Assembly: GCA_021464245.1 (NCBI GenBank)
Contig: JADCRB010000068.1
Location: 2,283,797 to 2,347,796, forward strand
Length of the DNA stretch: 64,000 bases
Reading direction: 5' to 3'
Origin: Carallia brachiata
Lineage: Eukaryota; Streptophyta; Magnoliopsida; Malpighiales; Rhizophoraceae
Part shown: positions 46,201 to 58,796 of the stretch, in pieces
How positions within the stretch are numbered: position 1 is the stretch's first letter
Layout: each line of letters opens with the position of its first letter
Translations under genes and position numbers: made by a program
The notes under the pieces: generated by a model
Database searches by the model: none
Seen by the model: the letters and a program-made list of their open reading frames with translations, nothing else
Told to the model about the DNA's origin: nothing

Positions 46201-48231
46201 TTGAAAAAATCTGTAACGAAATATATTACCATGCATGCATACGCATAGCATCTTGCTTAGACATATAGCATGCAGACATAACCGAATAAAGAGTTTGCCT
46301 TAAGCGAGCATGCTCATTAAAAGCTTGTTTCAGTAGTAAACTTTACTGAACTGCTCAATAAATTATCATCCCCTCAAGCAAGGAGTCCTAGAAATTGTAG
46401 TGAGTATTTGAAGCTATATTTTAATATATGGCCCTTTTTAAATTTTCGCTTTGTTGATGTTGTTCAACTTGAGAAACAAGAAGAAAAAGGAAATCATAAT
46501 TTCCTGCAAGATCTATATACTTGGAGAATATCTCGGAGAATCCTATGGTTGTAAAGTGTGACACCAGAGTCTAGTTATGGAACCTGAACAGATGGACAAA
46601 CACCATTATTTTTTTTTCTTTTTTTATGAGGTTCATTATAAATCAGTTTGGGCTTGATGAACCTCAATACTTAATTCTGTTTTACATCAATATTCTCAGT
46701 CATTATACACATAATGTATAAGGTTTGTCTGTCATTCATTAAATTTGAGTCAATTACACATCAACTTTAATCATTACATACTTAATATTTTTTTCTTCAA
46801 AAAAAAAAAAAAAAATAAAAGTAGATAACAACAGTAAGGTGCCCTAAAGGATTTCAAATGTAACGGTCAATATTTTTAAACTTTGCAATGGAAGAGAATT
46901 TGTTTCAGAAGTTTATGTTGTCTTTAGCATTGTTTTTGTATGATTTCTAGGTCACCATCAGTCATTAAAAGACAAATTAAGGCTGTGTCCTTAAACTCTT
47001 GGCATAACCATTAAAAAAAAAAAAGGTCTTCGAACCAATATTACGCAAACAAAGTAAACAAGTTTTTTTTTCCTTCTAATATTTAGTCGGATGACATAAA
47101 ATCGAGTCAACATTAATGTCAATCATCAAAATCTAAAACGAATTCTAAGGTTTGGCTGTTAAAATCCAGGCTTGTCCAATTCTTTATATGTAGACACATC
47201 AAAGCCTGTTTCCTAGTATGACAGGGTGCATACATTGGGAAGACGCAATACGTTACTTGTGCCGCCGTAAATTCAATTGGATTAAACCCATTCTTTATTT
47301 TGGGTTCCGAGATAGATGCAAGGGGTGGGAGAGGCAGCAGACGGAGTAGGGTGAATCCCGCTGTGTTTTTTTTTTTTTGAAAAAGAAACGTATAACGTAA
47401 ACAATTAAATATAATGTATAAAAAGAATAAGAAAAATGTACAAATAGTTATCAAAAAGTGAATGAGGTCACATTGTATGAATATTACATTATATTTATTT
47501 ACACATTTTACCTTATTTATTTATGCGTCATTTATTTTTTTAAGGAAAAAAGAATACGAAACTCGCAAGAAACCTATGCTTACCCCGTCTGCCCTCTATC
47601 CATGAGCCTATCCATGCAACGGAGTGCAGTTGGATCGTCAATTGGATCCATAATTTCGTAACTTTAATCTAAAAACCCGACTTTGACTTCGATAAGTGGT
47701 CAAAACTTACTACACTGGGATACGAATATACTTTTCAACGTACTGAATCTAGAAGCTATCTAGTTTGCATAGGCTCCACCAATAACCCACTGTCAATGTC
47801 CTTTAATTTTTATGTTGACATACTCAAAGATCATGGATGGAGATGTTCGGCATAACTGTAAGAAAATTGATCCGTGTTTGAATATTAAATCCTTATTATC
47901 TAATTCAATATAGTGAACTTTCTATTATCTTCAAATCGGAATAATTCACAAAAACTAATAGCTCTCGCAACTCAAACAAGAATAATGTTACATTACTCCT
48001 GACATTCAATAAATTATAGTAACGATCAATTTTGTGAGTCCTACAAAGACCCACATATAAAACCCACAAAATCAGCCAAAGTGGGCAATCAAACATTCTC
48101 CTAGAAAAGATCCCTCGTAGAGTTGAGTTGGAGAGATGTTTGTTGGCCGACGTTGGACAAGCGGCCTTTGGATTCGGTCACAATCGTTCCCATTTCGTGA
48201 CTCTACCGCTTCCATGGTAAATCGAAGGTTC

Positions 48232-48434
48232 TTTTTTTTTTTTTTAGTACATCAGACGAAATAGAATTAAAACTATCAAGAAAAATAACTAAAATGGGAA
48301 GAAAACAGCCTTATTCCTGTCTTTTTCAAAAAGCAGCCATAAACCTGAGAGAGATTGATTCAAAAACACCTCTTTATTAATTAATTGAATACCTAATTTA
48401 GTTAGAAAATTAGCATATACATTGCCTTCCCACA
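48232..48434 (-). mobile_element. 5'-truncated LINE fragment, 203 bp
   Basis: Perfect 13-bp direct repeats aaatcgaaggttc at 48219-48231 and 48435-48447. A T-run at the left end is the poly(A) tail on the minus strand. The minus-strand frame reads EGNVYANFLTKLG then a stop, resembling the REGNxxADxLAKLG motif near the C-terminus of plant LINE RNase H domains. The R3 site (accgaaggttcg near 58331) is empty. Confidence 0.82.
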
Positions 48435-50121
48435 AAATCGAAGGTTCCATTGCATGCAATTTTGTGGAGTTAATAAAAAACTCACCCAACAGCTCGCCAG
48501 GCATGCAGCTTGACGTGGCAGGCACCCACCTCCATATCTATCTGAACGTTGTATATCTGTTCCGTAATTCTAGTACAATTTATTATAAAAGCATTATTAC
48601 ATTGTCACATATAATAACTAAATTACAGTTAAATGATATTTAATTTATGTAACAAAATACATATTTTGTATAATTATAATTAAAAAATATAAATAAAAAT
48701 AAAATAATATTTTATCGTATTATTTTTATTATTATAATTATACAAAATATGTCATTTATTACATAAAATATAAATCTAAAACATATTTGATCACTAAATT
48801 GTATACCATATAACTTTTCCCTTATTATAATAACTTGTGGAAATTTCTGGATTGATATTGAGTTTTCTGTCGGTCTTGCAATCTCTGTGCCCACCCACTT
48901 GACAAAAAAAAAAAAAAAGAAAAAGATAAATGATTACAAAATATTTGTCCCAATTATGACCTATAATGTACCAACTATAATATTTTGTATAATAATAATA
49001 ATAAAATATATAATAAAAAAATAATAATTCTTTTTTTTTATTTTTATTACTCATTTTGTAAATATAATTATAAAATTTTTTTTATTTATTACGTTATAAA
49101 TAAATTTTTAAATAAATCTCTAATAGGACTCAAAAAGGAAATGCCATGAGTATCCTCCGAATGCGGCTCTGATCATCTTTGACTTTGAACAGTAAATACA
49201 TAGCAACGGCTAGCATCTCTTAAATGAGATGCGACTTTCTTATCAGTTATTATTATCGCGGTCGAAATAATATTAAATCAAAATCTTTTTGATTCTGTAA
49301 CGGTTACCAGGTAAATCAATAAGACCGTGGATACTGCACCAGAGAGAAGCACTGGAATCTGCGCTAGGACTATATCAATAGTGGGCCCCACACCAATATT
49401 TGGTTTAAAAATAAAATGAAAAAAGAATAAAGTCCCTTTAAAGTGCAACTTATTCATATACAACTGCCTTGTTTTTTTTGAAAAAGATTTTTTTTAAGAA
49501 ATTATAAAATTAAATTTTAAATTAAATAAAGGTTATCTTAAAATTAAAGTGCAGATATCATATAATATATATTAAAATAAAAAAATTTCTTAAAAAATTC
49601 AATATAGTTATATAAAAAATGCAATTGGTCCATTCACTTTTTTATGGGATATATTGCAAAAACGTGAGACAAAATTTATAAAATTAAAATTAAAAATTAA
49701 AAAGATATTAATAATATAGATCCTACATAATATATATTAAAATAAAAAAATTTTCTTGCAAAAAATTTCTCTAATATTACTAAAAAATATAACTGATTGT
49801 AATTTTATGAAGTTATAGAGTAATATATTTTCGCTTTATGCCTTATTTTCTCTCCCCTTATATTCTTCCCTCCACTAGGTCCGCAACGTCATTCCGGTTC
49901 CCACATCCGGTTGCTGGATCCGGGTAACAACGTTTATTCGATTAATAATAAAGAAAATAACGGTCAAGCAAGTCGGCGTGAGGCTTCTAAGGTGGCTTAA
50001 AATCTATGTCCCTGTTTTCATTCCTTTTTTTTTTCGGTTTTTCCAGCCCGTTGTTATCTTGATAAAAGATGCGGGCTCGGTTCCTAAATAGAACGCCTCA
50101 GGTCTCAGGGCTCAGGCCTCC

Positions 50122-52267
50122 TGTTGAGATCCTAAGGTTTCATTATTTGGTTTTGATGATTACAAAATATTGAGAATTACTAATATGTTTATTTAAGCGC
50201 GCAGTTAAAGGTTTTTAATCAAACATACATAAATTGGAATGGAAGCAATGCAAGTATAAGACAACTATTGATATTGGTTCCATCCAATGGCCAACTTTTA
50301 GAGGCTCGTTTGTTCGCATGGAGTTGAATTAGATAATGAGCTATATACGGTTGGAAAGGTCAAGATGTCTAGTTTCCAACGCTTCTATAATTGAATTTTT
50401 TAGAGGTCCATACGGCAAGATATGACTAAATAACTGAAGGGTGCTCAATCTGTCAAGTAAACGGGATCAGTCCAATTTCAGAGGTTGCTGCGAACAAATG
50501 GGAAAGAATCAATTGCTGAATTTTATATGGACAGAAAGATAATTCTGTCTAGTTTCCAAATTGACAAGAATCGCGCCAATTGCACATACGTATATGAAGA
50601 TATTGCCAAAATACTGAAGGGTGTACAGCATATCATGCCAAACAGGATATGTCAATTTCCAGAAGCTATAGCTGTCCGTTGGAGAAGAATCAGCCTGTGA
50701 TTTTTACATAGGCGGAAAGATCTTTAAGTCTACTTTCAAATGCAATAAACGAGACATGATTTGGGGCTATATTGAGAGAGATATGAATCATTTTCTGAGA
50801 AGTATCAAATCTGTCAACTTAGTGAAGTTGCTGGCAGCAATTTTTTTAAGGATTTGTTTCCTTGTGTCCGTGAATAACGGCTTAAAGATCATGGGAACAA
50901 AATGGTAATATCTTGGCTGGAAATGCTTGCAGAGAAGATGATGGATTTTATTCTCTCGAAAATGCTACTTGGACGACTATATGGTTCATTGCCTTAGTTG
51001 AAGACCAAGCATTAGACCTTTTAAAAGAATCATTCTCGGGTCAACCACCCAAAATTTATTTCAAATTGTCCATGAAGACCAGCTGTCTTCCTCACTGCGC
51101 AACCAAGATATTTCCAACTGTTTCAGCTTACAAGATTGGTGAAATTACATTGCATTGATGATGATTGATCCTACACAAATTTTCCAGCATACAAAATCAC
51201 ATCTAAATCAAATTGCTTGGCTGGAAGATCCTTGAAGAGTTAGCTTTGCATATCACCAACGGCTATACAATCTTAAAGGCACCAACGGATGGATCTCCTT
51301 GCCACTCACCAACAGTAAGAAAATGGTGCAAAAGAAGACAAAGAAGAAGGCAGCGTTCAAATGGTGGTCCAACAAGGAAAGAATCCTTTGATTGAAAACA
51401 TCTTACCACCACGTTGAAGAACAAGACAGCTATGCAACAGCTCATATTGTTGTCCAAATGTCCACCTTGAATATAGCTGATCTTTGCCATGATTTCCTCC
51501 TCTCTCCAACGTCTCTTTGATCTCCTTGCTGTCCAGGATACATGCTTGCAAATATCTTAATTCTTTGCTGGAAAATATGTCAAGGTTAACTTCCCATTTT
51601 GGCACCAACGGCTAGTGGTTCCTTGGCTCTATAAATACCACTTCCAGCAGCCTTTCTTGTGATCACTCTCTGATACTACATTGAGCAGAACTTTTAGTGA
51701 AAAAAAGAAGAAAAGAGCTTTAGAGAGATATATTTGTGAAGAGCTTGTATAGCTCTAAGAAAAGAAGAGTTTGAGCATATGTAGTTATGAAAAATTTTGT
51801 GAGCTTGTGACGTAAACGTGTGCGTGAAAGTATTGTGAGAAAGATCTTGTACCTTTGAACGAGTGAGGTCAAGTGACCATCAAGTGATTGTAAGAAAGGT
51901 CAGGTGACCTTTGCGTGGTTGAGAAAAAAGAGCCTGTATGCTCTTGCGTAGTCTCTGTGGTCAGGTGACCAAAGTGGTGTAAGGGTTTAATCTTCACCCG
52001 TGAAGAAGATTGATAGTGGATTGTGAAATTTCCAAGGGTGATCTTGGGGAGTGGACGTAGGCTTGGGGATAAGCCGAACCACTATAAATCACTCGTGTTG
52101 ATTTCTCTATTCCTTTAACTCCCTTTATTATTGCTCACAAACACACAGTGCAACTCTTGTTTATTCGTATTGTGTTTAATTATTTTATTTGCTCACGATC
52201 ACACGATTTGGATGCAAATTTTTAATTACCTAATTCACCCCCCTCTTGGGTAATTTCGGGACCAACA
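50122..52267 (+). mobile_element. Solo LTR, 2146 bp, probable SIRE/Maximus-type Copia
   Basis: Starts TGTTGAGATCC and ends GGGACCAACA, flanked by the 5-bp repeat cctcc at 50117-50121 and 52268-52272. A TATA box (tataaata at 51630) is followed by a transcribed-looking purine-rich region, and the conserved gtggacgtaggcttggggat and gaaccactataaa string is typical of long Copia LTRs. There is no internal gag-pol and no second LTR in this window, so it is a solo LTR left by recombination. Uninterrupted counterpart in R3 near 59890. Confidence 0.85.
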
Positions 52268-52312
52268 CCTCCTATTTAGCAAGTTTAGGCAGCGTTGAAA
52301 GAATGCGAGAAA

Positions 52313-52450
52313 TGAGGTTGAATATTTAGTTTAGTAGTTGAGAGGAGTATCCATCAATTATAAAATAAAGGATTCAATCCCCGTCAATCTTATTCTTCCT
52401 TTTCTTTATATATGTCTATTAAAGCTCTCTATAAAAATAAAAATAAAAAA
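52313..52450 (+). mobile_element. SINE-like insertion
   Basis: A-box-like tttagtttagtagttgagag and B-box-like aggattcaatccccgtc, ending in an a-rich tail (aaaaataaaaataaaaaa). Flanked by aatgcgagaaa (52302) and aacgcgagaaa (52451), one mismatch. R3 lacks it (gcgataaaaaaacgcgagaa near 59914). Confidence 0.72.
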
Positions 52451-52499
52451 AACGCGAGAAAGTAAGACGTTTAATTGATTTGGCTCTTACTCATTTAGA

Positions 52500-52957
52500 T
52501 ATTTCCTAATCCAATTGTGCCAGAGGCTTAGAGCAGAACGCGAAAAAGGCTTTTCCGCTCCTCCTCCTCTCTTTTCTTCTTCGTTCCCCTTCTTCTGCAC
52601 TTTTTCCATACTTTCTTTCGTCGGTGTCTTCTTGACGTAAATCTATAGCTATCAAGTTATGATGGCGCTGTTGGGCAATTTAACAATGCGTTTTTGGGCG
52701 TTGGTCCGGTTGTTCCAAGAACGAGATTCACGTCAGCACAGAAAAGTACAGAATTGCGTACCACAATTTCTGTTGGAATTTTCACAATCATAAAGATGAT
52801 TGTTCTTAAAACTCAACTCTATTACATTACGAGAATTTATTATTATTGTTATTCTTTTTTTTTACATTTTATCTGACACCAAAATTGATCAATGTTTTTA
52901 TTTTCTTGAAAATTCGTGTACTGTTTTCATTGTATTTTCCAAATTTCTGATTAAAAA
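52500..52957 (+). pseudogene. Truncated copy of the leader of the downstream locus
   Basis: Nearly the same as about 60215-60745: a ct-rich stretch, gttgttccaagaacgagatt, agaattgcgtaccacaattt, aaaactcaactctattacat and caccaaaattgatcaatg. The copy stops at about 52957, where sequence switches to the start of the R unit. It is an orphan promoter/leader left by the tandem duplication, with no coding continuation. Confidence 0.75.
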
Positions 52958-55224
52958 CGCAGATCTTGGCATATTGACTCCACAAAGGTCTTTCAAGTTT
53001 CAACCCAAAAGAAGCCGCCCCCAGTTTGTTGAAAAAATGAATTATAATTGCATGGTATTGGGTACTTATCCAAAAATTAATTCCAGCTGCGTGGTCCGCT
53101 GCTCCGATTTTTTTTTTTTTTCTTTTTTTAAAACAAACGCCACTCCAGTTTAGCTTCAGTTGCTTGGGCGTTGCGGATCTTACTAGCTGTAACTTTACTA
53201 GGCCTAGGCTGTCTTTGATGCATTTCAGCTGGTGGGTTTAAATTTTTAACCTACATCTTTAATTAGTCTACCAGTTTTGTTGATGGATTAGGAGTCCGCC
53301 ATGCTGAAGTTTGTCTCGTAGTGCGGCAGGCCAGAAAGCAATTAAATGGTAAGTTCTATTGAATATATATATATATATATATATTTTTTTTTTTTGTTTT
53401 TGAAATTTTAGGTTCCCGGTAAAAATGAGTAATTTTACAATTAAATTAAGTCAGTAACATGTGTAACTAAAATAAAAGAATGTGCAACTAATTTTATATC
53501 AATATTTTCGTAACTCATTGCAAATAATTTCTTATTTATTGCACATTTTGATATTATAGTTGTAAATCTATTAATTTTGAACAAAAAAAACATTCACATA
53601 TTAAAAAACATAGTTTTACTTCTTAAATTCAAAATCTAAGATTTAAAAAATAAAAAATTAAATTTATACTCACTCAAGTATCTTATAGCACTCCCACGGT
53701 CCCCACTGGTTAATCTATTATTTCTAGTTAAGTGCTCAGTGGTGCAGATATACTCAACACAAGCGTTAGCAAGCACTCTATGAAATCCAAAGGATAAAAG
53801 CTGGAGTGGACCCAACCATTATGATTTGTGAAAGACGACTCGTCCTGTAAACGTTGACCAAAACGTAGGCTAAAATAGTAAAACCAAATCTTTTGGACTA
53901 AATGATTGGAAAAAATTTCCTTTTACGCACAAATTTGTGTTATTTAAAGATTTCTCTTTTAAAATATACGCAGCACTAAAAGGGAGTGTTATATTTTAGT
54001 TGCATTTGGCAAAAAAATTTAAATTGCATAGTTTAATTTTAAATAATAATAAAATATTTATATAATTTATATAATAATATTTAATAATTTATTTTTTTAA
54101 TTTTTATCATTTAATAACACACATTACTTAAATCTTATTTTAATCTTGTCTAATGAATCTCACTAAATATGTCCTATTGTAAAATGTATGTACCAAAAAA
54201 ATGTTGGCTTTATTTTTTATATACCTTAAAAATGTGATATATAGAATGCATTAGCGGGCAATTATATTTCATTAAACTCTGATTTTTTTTTTGGTCAGCA
54301 AAATAGGTAAGTAGAAGAGGTATTCTAGAACATATATGGCTAATGTGAACATAACAATGTTCAGTGAAAAATTGAAGTCTAAACCACGAGACGGTGTGCT
54401 TGCAAAATGTTTGCCTAATTAGTACTCACTATCTTATGATATAAACTAACTATAAAACTTAGTTTTCATAAACACATATTTGTTGTGAGGACCTATGGAT
54501 AAAACCCTAAGCACTGTCCATCTAATATCCATTCCTTTTCCATAGACATACGTCCACATCCGCATCATTAAGCTCTGCGCAATACGAATGGAGTTCCACC
54601 TAATATTGAGCACAACCTTGTCCTTACTTGTAGTTTACACAGTTTTTTCAACTCATCCAAGTGAGAGTTCGGCCAATCCCACAATGTGTAATTTAATAAA
54701 TTGGCCCACAATAATTTGTTTAAAAGATCAATATATTATCGTGGTATCATTAGACGCCACACTTAAAGTCAACAAAAGAGGCAATATAATTCTCCATGAA
54801 GCACCGTAGCCCACAATCGAGGAATTCTTATTCTCATCTCGAACGATTTGAAAATTCAAAAGCTGCTTCAACAAGTGGACAAACAGAACCCAGAAAGTCT
54901 CATAGTGACTTTATGGATGCTTAACATGCGTGATGTCAACCACGGATTCCAGTAGTTGAGCTTCCCACGCTAAAATTAGGGTTTTGACTCGTTAAGATTA
55001 AATAGTAGAATTAAAGTTACGATTTACAGTCTATTACAAAAAATGTCATAATTATTTAGTTGTTTTGCACAATTTTTAGATATATAACTACAATACTCCA
55101 TTGACAAAACTCTTTTGACAGAATTATAAGACACAACTCTTATGTTCTCACTTATGAACAAAAATAAAATAGGCGTGACGTCAGCTAGAGAGCTGTGTCG
55201 ATGGGTGGACCACAAGCCTATCAG

Positions 55225-55233
55225 TATATATAA
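55225..55233 (+). promoter_or_regulatory. TATA box before the CRRSP pseudogene
   Basis: tatatataa in cagtatatataagcatacat, 67 nt before the ATG, conserved with the intact copy. The promoter may still be active although the coding frame is broken. Confidence 0.55.
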
Positions 55234-55291
55234 GCATACATCGTTTCAAGCTCAGACGCATAATTTAGTCCATCCTTAAATTCTTCAAACA

Positions 55292-56012
55292 ATGTCTTCC
55301 TCAAAATTTGTCTCTATATTAGCCTTTGCTCTCATTCTTCAGAGTGTCAATGGAGCCGATCCGCTCTTTCACTTTTGTTCAAACCCCTGAAAACTCCTTG
55401 CCAGTGGCCCATGAATACAACCTCAACAAGCTTACTGCCTCTCTCTCGCAGCAGACACCACCTACGGGTTTTGGTCTTGGTTCCGTGGGCCAAAGTCCCA
55501 ACAAAGTATATGGGCTTGCTCTTTGTAGGGGTGATGTCAAATCTACGGATTGCCAGACTTGCGTCGCTGAGGCAAGCGTCGAGATACGCAAGCGCTGCCC
55601 ATTAAACAAAGCAGCCATCATTTGGTACGATAACTGCCTATTGAAGTACTCGAACAATGATTTCTTTGGCCAAATTGATGACCAAAACAAATTCTACATG
55701 TGGAACGTCCGAAGTGTGAAGGACCCAATTCCATTCAATCAAAAGACCAGGCAGATCTTGAGCCAATTGGCCAACCAGGCTTACGTAACCCCAAATCTAT
55801 ATGCAACAGGAGAGATGGATCTACGCAATTCCCAGAAGCTTTATGGGTTGGTTCAGTGCACCAGGGACCTTTCCAGTATTGATTGCAAGAAGTGTCTGGA
55901 CCAGATAATAAGTGAACTTCCGAGCTGTTGTGAGGACAAAGAAGGTGGAAGGGTAGTTAGTGGGAGTTGCAATTTTAGATACGAAATATATCCCTTTGTC
56001 AACAAGTATTAG
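55292..56012 (+). pseudogene. CRRSP (R3 copy) with signal peptide out of frame
   Basis: The ATG at 55292 opens the same signal peptide as the R2 gene, but an extra base in the codons after FHFC (tcaaacccctga versus tcaacccctgaa) brings a stop at about 55387. A second small change near 55405 removes bases. The rest of the protein, from TPENS through both DUF26 domains to the final YPFVNKY, is open in another frame from an internal ATG at about 55350 (MEPIRSFTFV). That product would have no signal peptide. All DUF26 cysteines from ALCRGDVKSTDCQTC onward are preserved and the copy is very close to R2. Either a recent pseudogene or a source of a cytosolic DUF26 protein; the first is far more likely. 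Confidence 0.87.
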
Positions 56013-57734
56013 TTGAAAAAATCGATATCGAAATATATGAGCGTGCATGCATACTTATAGCAATCTTGCTTAGACATATAGCATGCAGACATAACTAAAT
56101 TAAGAGTTTGCCTTATTGGAACATGCTTATTAAAAGCTTGTTTCAGTGGTAAACTTTACTGAACTGCTCAATAAATTATCATCCCCTCAAGCTGGTAGTC
56201 TTGGAAATTGTTGTGAGTATTTGAAGCTATATTTTAATAATGGCCTTTTTTTAAATTTTCGATTTGTTGATGTTGTTCAGCTTGAGAAACAAGAAAAAAA
56301 AAAAGGAAATCATAATTTCCTACAAGATCTATATACTTGGAGAATATCTTGGAGAATCCTATGGTTGTAAAGTGTGACGCTGGCTAGAGTCTAGTTACCC
56401 ATCGGATAACCTAGGCAAACAAACTAACAGCGTTATCTTCTTTCTTTTTTCATTTTTTTCTTCATACGTAGGTCCGTTATAAATTAGTTTTGGGATTGTT
56501 GAACATCAACATTAACTCGCCGTACATTAATATTCTCAATCATTATATACACAGTATTTAAGGTTTGCCTATCACTCATTAAGTTTGAGTGAGTTATATA
56601 TCAATTTTAATTATTATACATAATATTTTTTTTATAAAAAAAAATATTATGTAGATAACAATAATAAGGTGCGCTTTTCTTTAAAAAAAAAAAACAACAA
56701 CAATAAGGTGCGCTAAAGGATTTCAGAAGCAACGCTCAATATTTAAACTTTGCAATGAAAGAGAATTGTTTCAAAAGTTATTGTGGCACAACGCTTAAAA
56801 AAAAAGGAGGTCTTGGAACCAATATGCAAACAAACTAAACAACTTTTTTCCTGCTAATATTTAGTCAGATGACATAAATTCGAGTCAATATTAATATCAA
56901 TCATCAGAGTCTAAAACGAATTCTACGGTTTGGCCTTTAAAACCCACGCTCTCCAATTCTGTATATACAGACACATCAAAGCCGTAAGTTCATGTTTACC
57001 CCTTGGCCCAGTCTTATTTCCTAGTATGACAAGGTGCATACGTTGGGAAGACGCCATACGTTACTTGTGCAGCCGTAAATTCAACTGGATTGGATCCATT
57101 CTTTATTTTGAGTTGGGGAAAACATAGAGGCACGGTGTGGAAGGGAGCAGACGGAGTGGGATGAATCCCACATGTTTTTTTTTTTTTTTTTGGGAAAAAA
57201 AATGTATAATGTGTAAACAAGTAAATTATAATGTATGACAAGAATAAAAAAAATGTACATATAATTATCAAAAAATGACGAGCGCCATTGTATGAATATT
57301 ACATTATACTTATTTGCACATTCTACTTTACTTTTATATCCATCATATATTTTTTTTAGAAAAAAGGTAGATGAGACTCGCACGATGCTCACCCATCTGC
57401 CCTCTACCCAAGAGTTCCGTCCATGCAACGGAATGCGGTTGGTTCTCAATTGGATCCATAATTTTGTAACTTTAATCTAGAAAACCCGACTTTGACTTCG
57501 AGAATTGGTCAAACTTACGACATTGGGATACAAATGTACTATTCAACATACTAAATCTAGAAGCTATCTAGTTTGCATTGGCTTAACTAATAGTAATAAC
57601 CTACTGTCAATGTCTATTAATTTTTAGTTGACATCCTCAAAGATCATAGATGGAGATGCTGCATAACTGTAAGAAAATTAATCCGTATTTGAATATTAAA
57701 TCCTTGTTATCTGATTCAAGATAGTGGATTTTTC

Positions 57735-57975
57735 TTTTTTTTTTTTTTGGTTAAAAAAATAGAAAGATTTGAGTGGTACTTCACAATCCCGCCAAGGAGT
57801 ATTGCTCCCTACTCTCAGAATAACCTCTGAATTGCCTGAATGGTTACAGTATAGTCCAGTGTTATAAAGGGGAGGAGTATGTTTAGCCCCACTAAACGCT
57901 CTGGTAACCTTTGAATCCAAGACCTTTGATTTGACAACGTTCGACGTTTACTATTAGACTACAACGATTGGTGGT
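57735..57975 (-). mobile_element. tRNA-derived SINE, 241 bp, 17-bp target duplication
   Basis: Perfect direct repeats aagatagtggatttttc at 57718-57734 and 57976-57992. On the minus strand the 5' end has gttgtagtctaatagtaaac (A-box position) and ggtcttggattcaaagg (B-box position), and the element closes in a poly(A) run (T-run at 57735-57748). R2 has an empty site near 47910. Confidence 0.87.
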
Positions 57976-58570
57976 AAGATAGTGGATTTTTCATTATCTC
58001 TTAATCGTGATATTTCACAAAAAAAATAATAACTTTCACAACTCAAAAGAGAATAATGTTAAATTATTCCTAACATACAATAAATTATAGGAACGATTAA
58101 TTTTGTGAGTCCCACAAAGACCCACATATAAAATCCACAAAATTAGCTAGAGTGGGCAATCAAACATTCTCCTAGAAAGAATCCCGCATATAGTTGAGTT
58201 GGAGAGATTTTTTTTTTTTTTAATCAACGAGTTGGAGAGATGCTGGCCGACGTTGGACAAGCGGCCTTTGGATTCGGTCACAATCGTACCCATTTCGCGA
58301 ATCTATGGTTTCAATGGTAAATAATGGTAAACCGAAGGTTCGATTGCATGCAATTTCCTGCACTTAGTAAAAACTCGCCTAGCAACTCGCCGGGCATGCA
58401 GTCTGACGTGGCAGGCACCCGCCTTCGTATCCATCTAAATGTAATATTAGAAAGCAAAAAGTTAGTGTCCGTTTGTGTTTTGAAATTTGTTTCGATTTAA
58501 ATTAAGATTATTATTTTTAAAATAAAAATTAATATTTTTAAATATTTATTATTTTTACATTTTAAAAATA

Positions 58571-58796
58571 GGAAAAAGTTACATTACCTGAGAAAAAACT
58601 GCCCGAAATCCTGCCTGAATGCAACTACTTATATTTCATGTGCAACCAACTAGATTTCATATGCAAAAAAACGACAGCAATTTTTTCTTCTTCGTTTTAG
58701 TTGCACTTGGAATTCAGATGATTGCAAACCAAATATAGCCAATTGCATTCGAGCAGTATTTCTGACAAATTTTTTTCTGGAAATGTAACGGAGCTC
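58571..58796. mobile_element. Mutator-like MITE, 226 bp, nested in a foldback
   Basis: Flanked by ttaaaaata at 58562-58570 and 58797-58805 (9 bp). Ends ggaaaaagttacattacc and, reverse complemented, gagctccgttacatttcc. It splits an older foldback element whose arms lie at about 58460-58560 and 58806-58870. Confidence 0.78.

Larger units (their letters stand above)
39881..52957 (+). repeat. R2, first full copy of the large duplication (carries intact CRRSP)
   Basis: Direct repeat partner of R3 (52958 to about 60745). Collinear landmarks are the unit start near 40205, the segment with agtccaccatgctgaag at about 42190, agttaagtgctcagcggc near 43238, the CRRSP at 45478, caaagcctgtttcctagtatg near 47200, ggccgacgttggacaagcgg near 48145, and the pyrimidine-rich leader at about 52515-52950. 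It is longer than R3 because it holds more insertions, listed separately. Sequence between the named elements is non-coding. Confidence 0.85.

Noticed and set aside
48289..48525. 78-codon minus-strand frame that looks like a small protein
   Set aside because: Chimera of host flank and the truncated LINE fragment; the boundary is at the 13-bp duplication.
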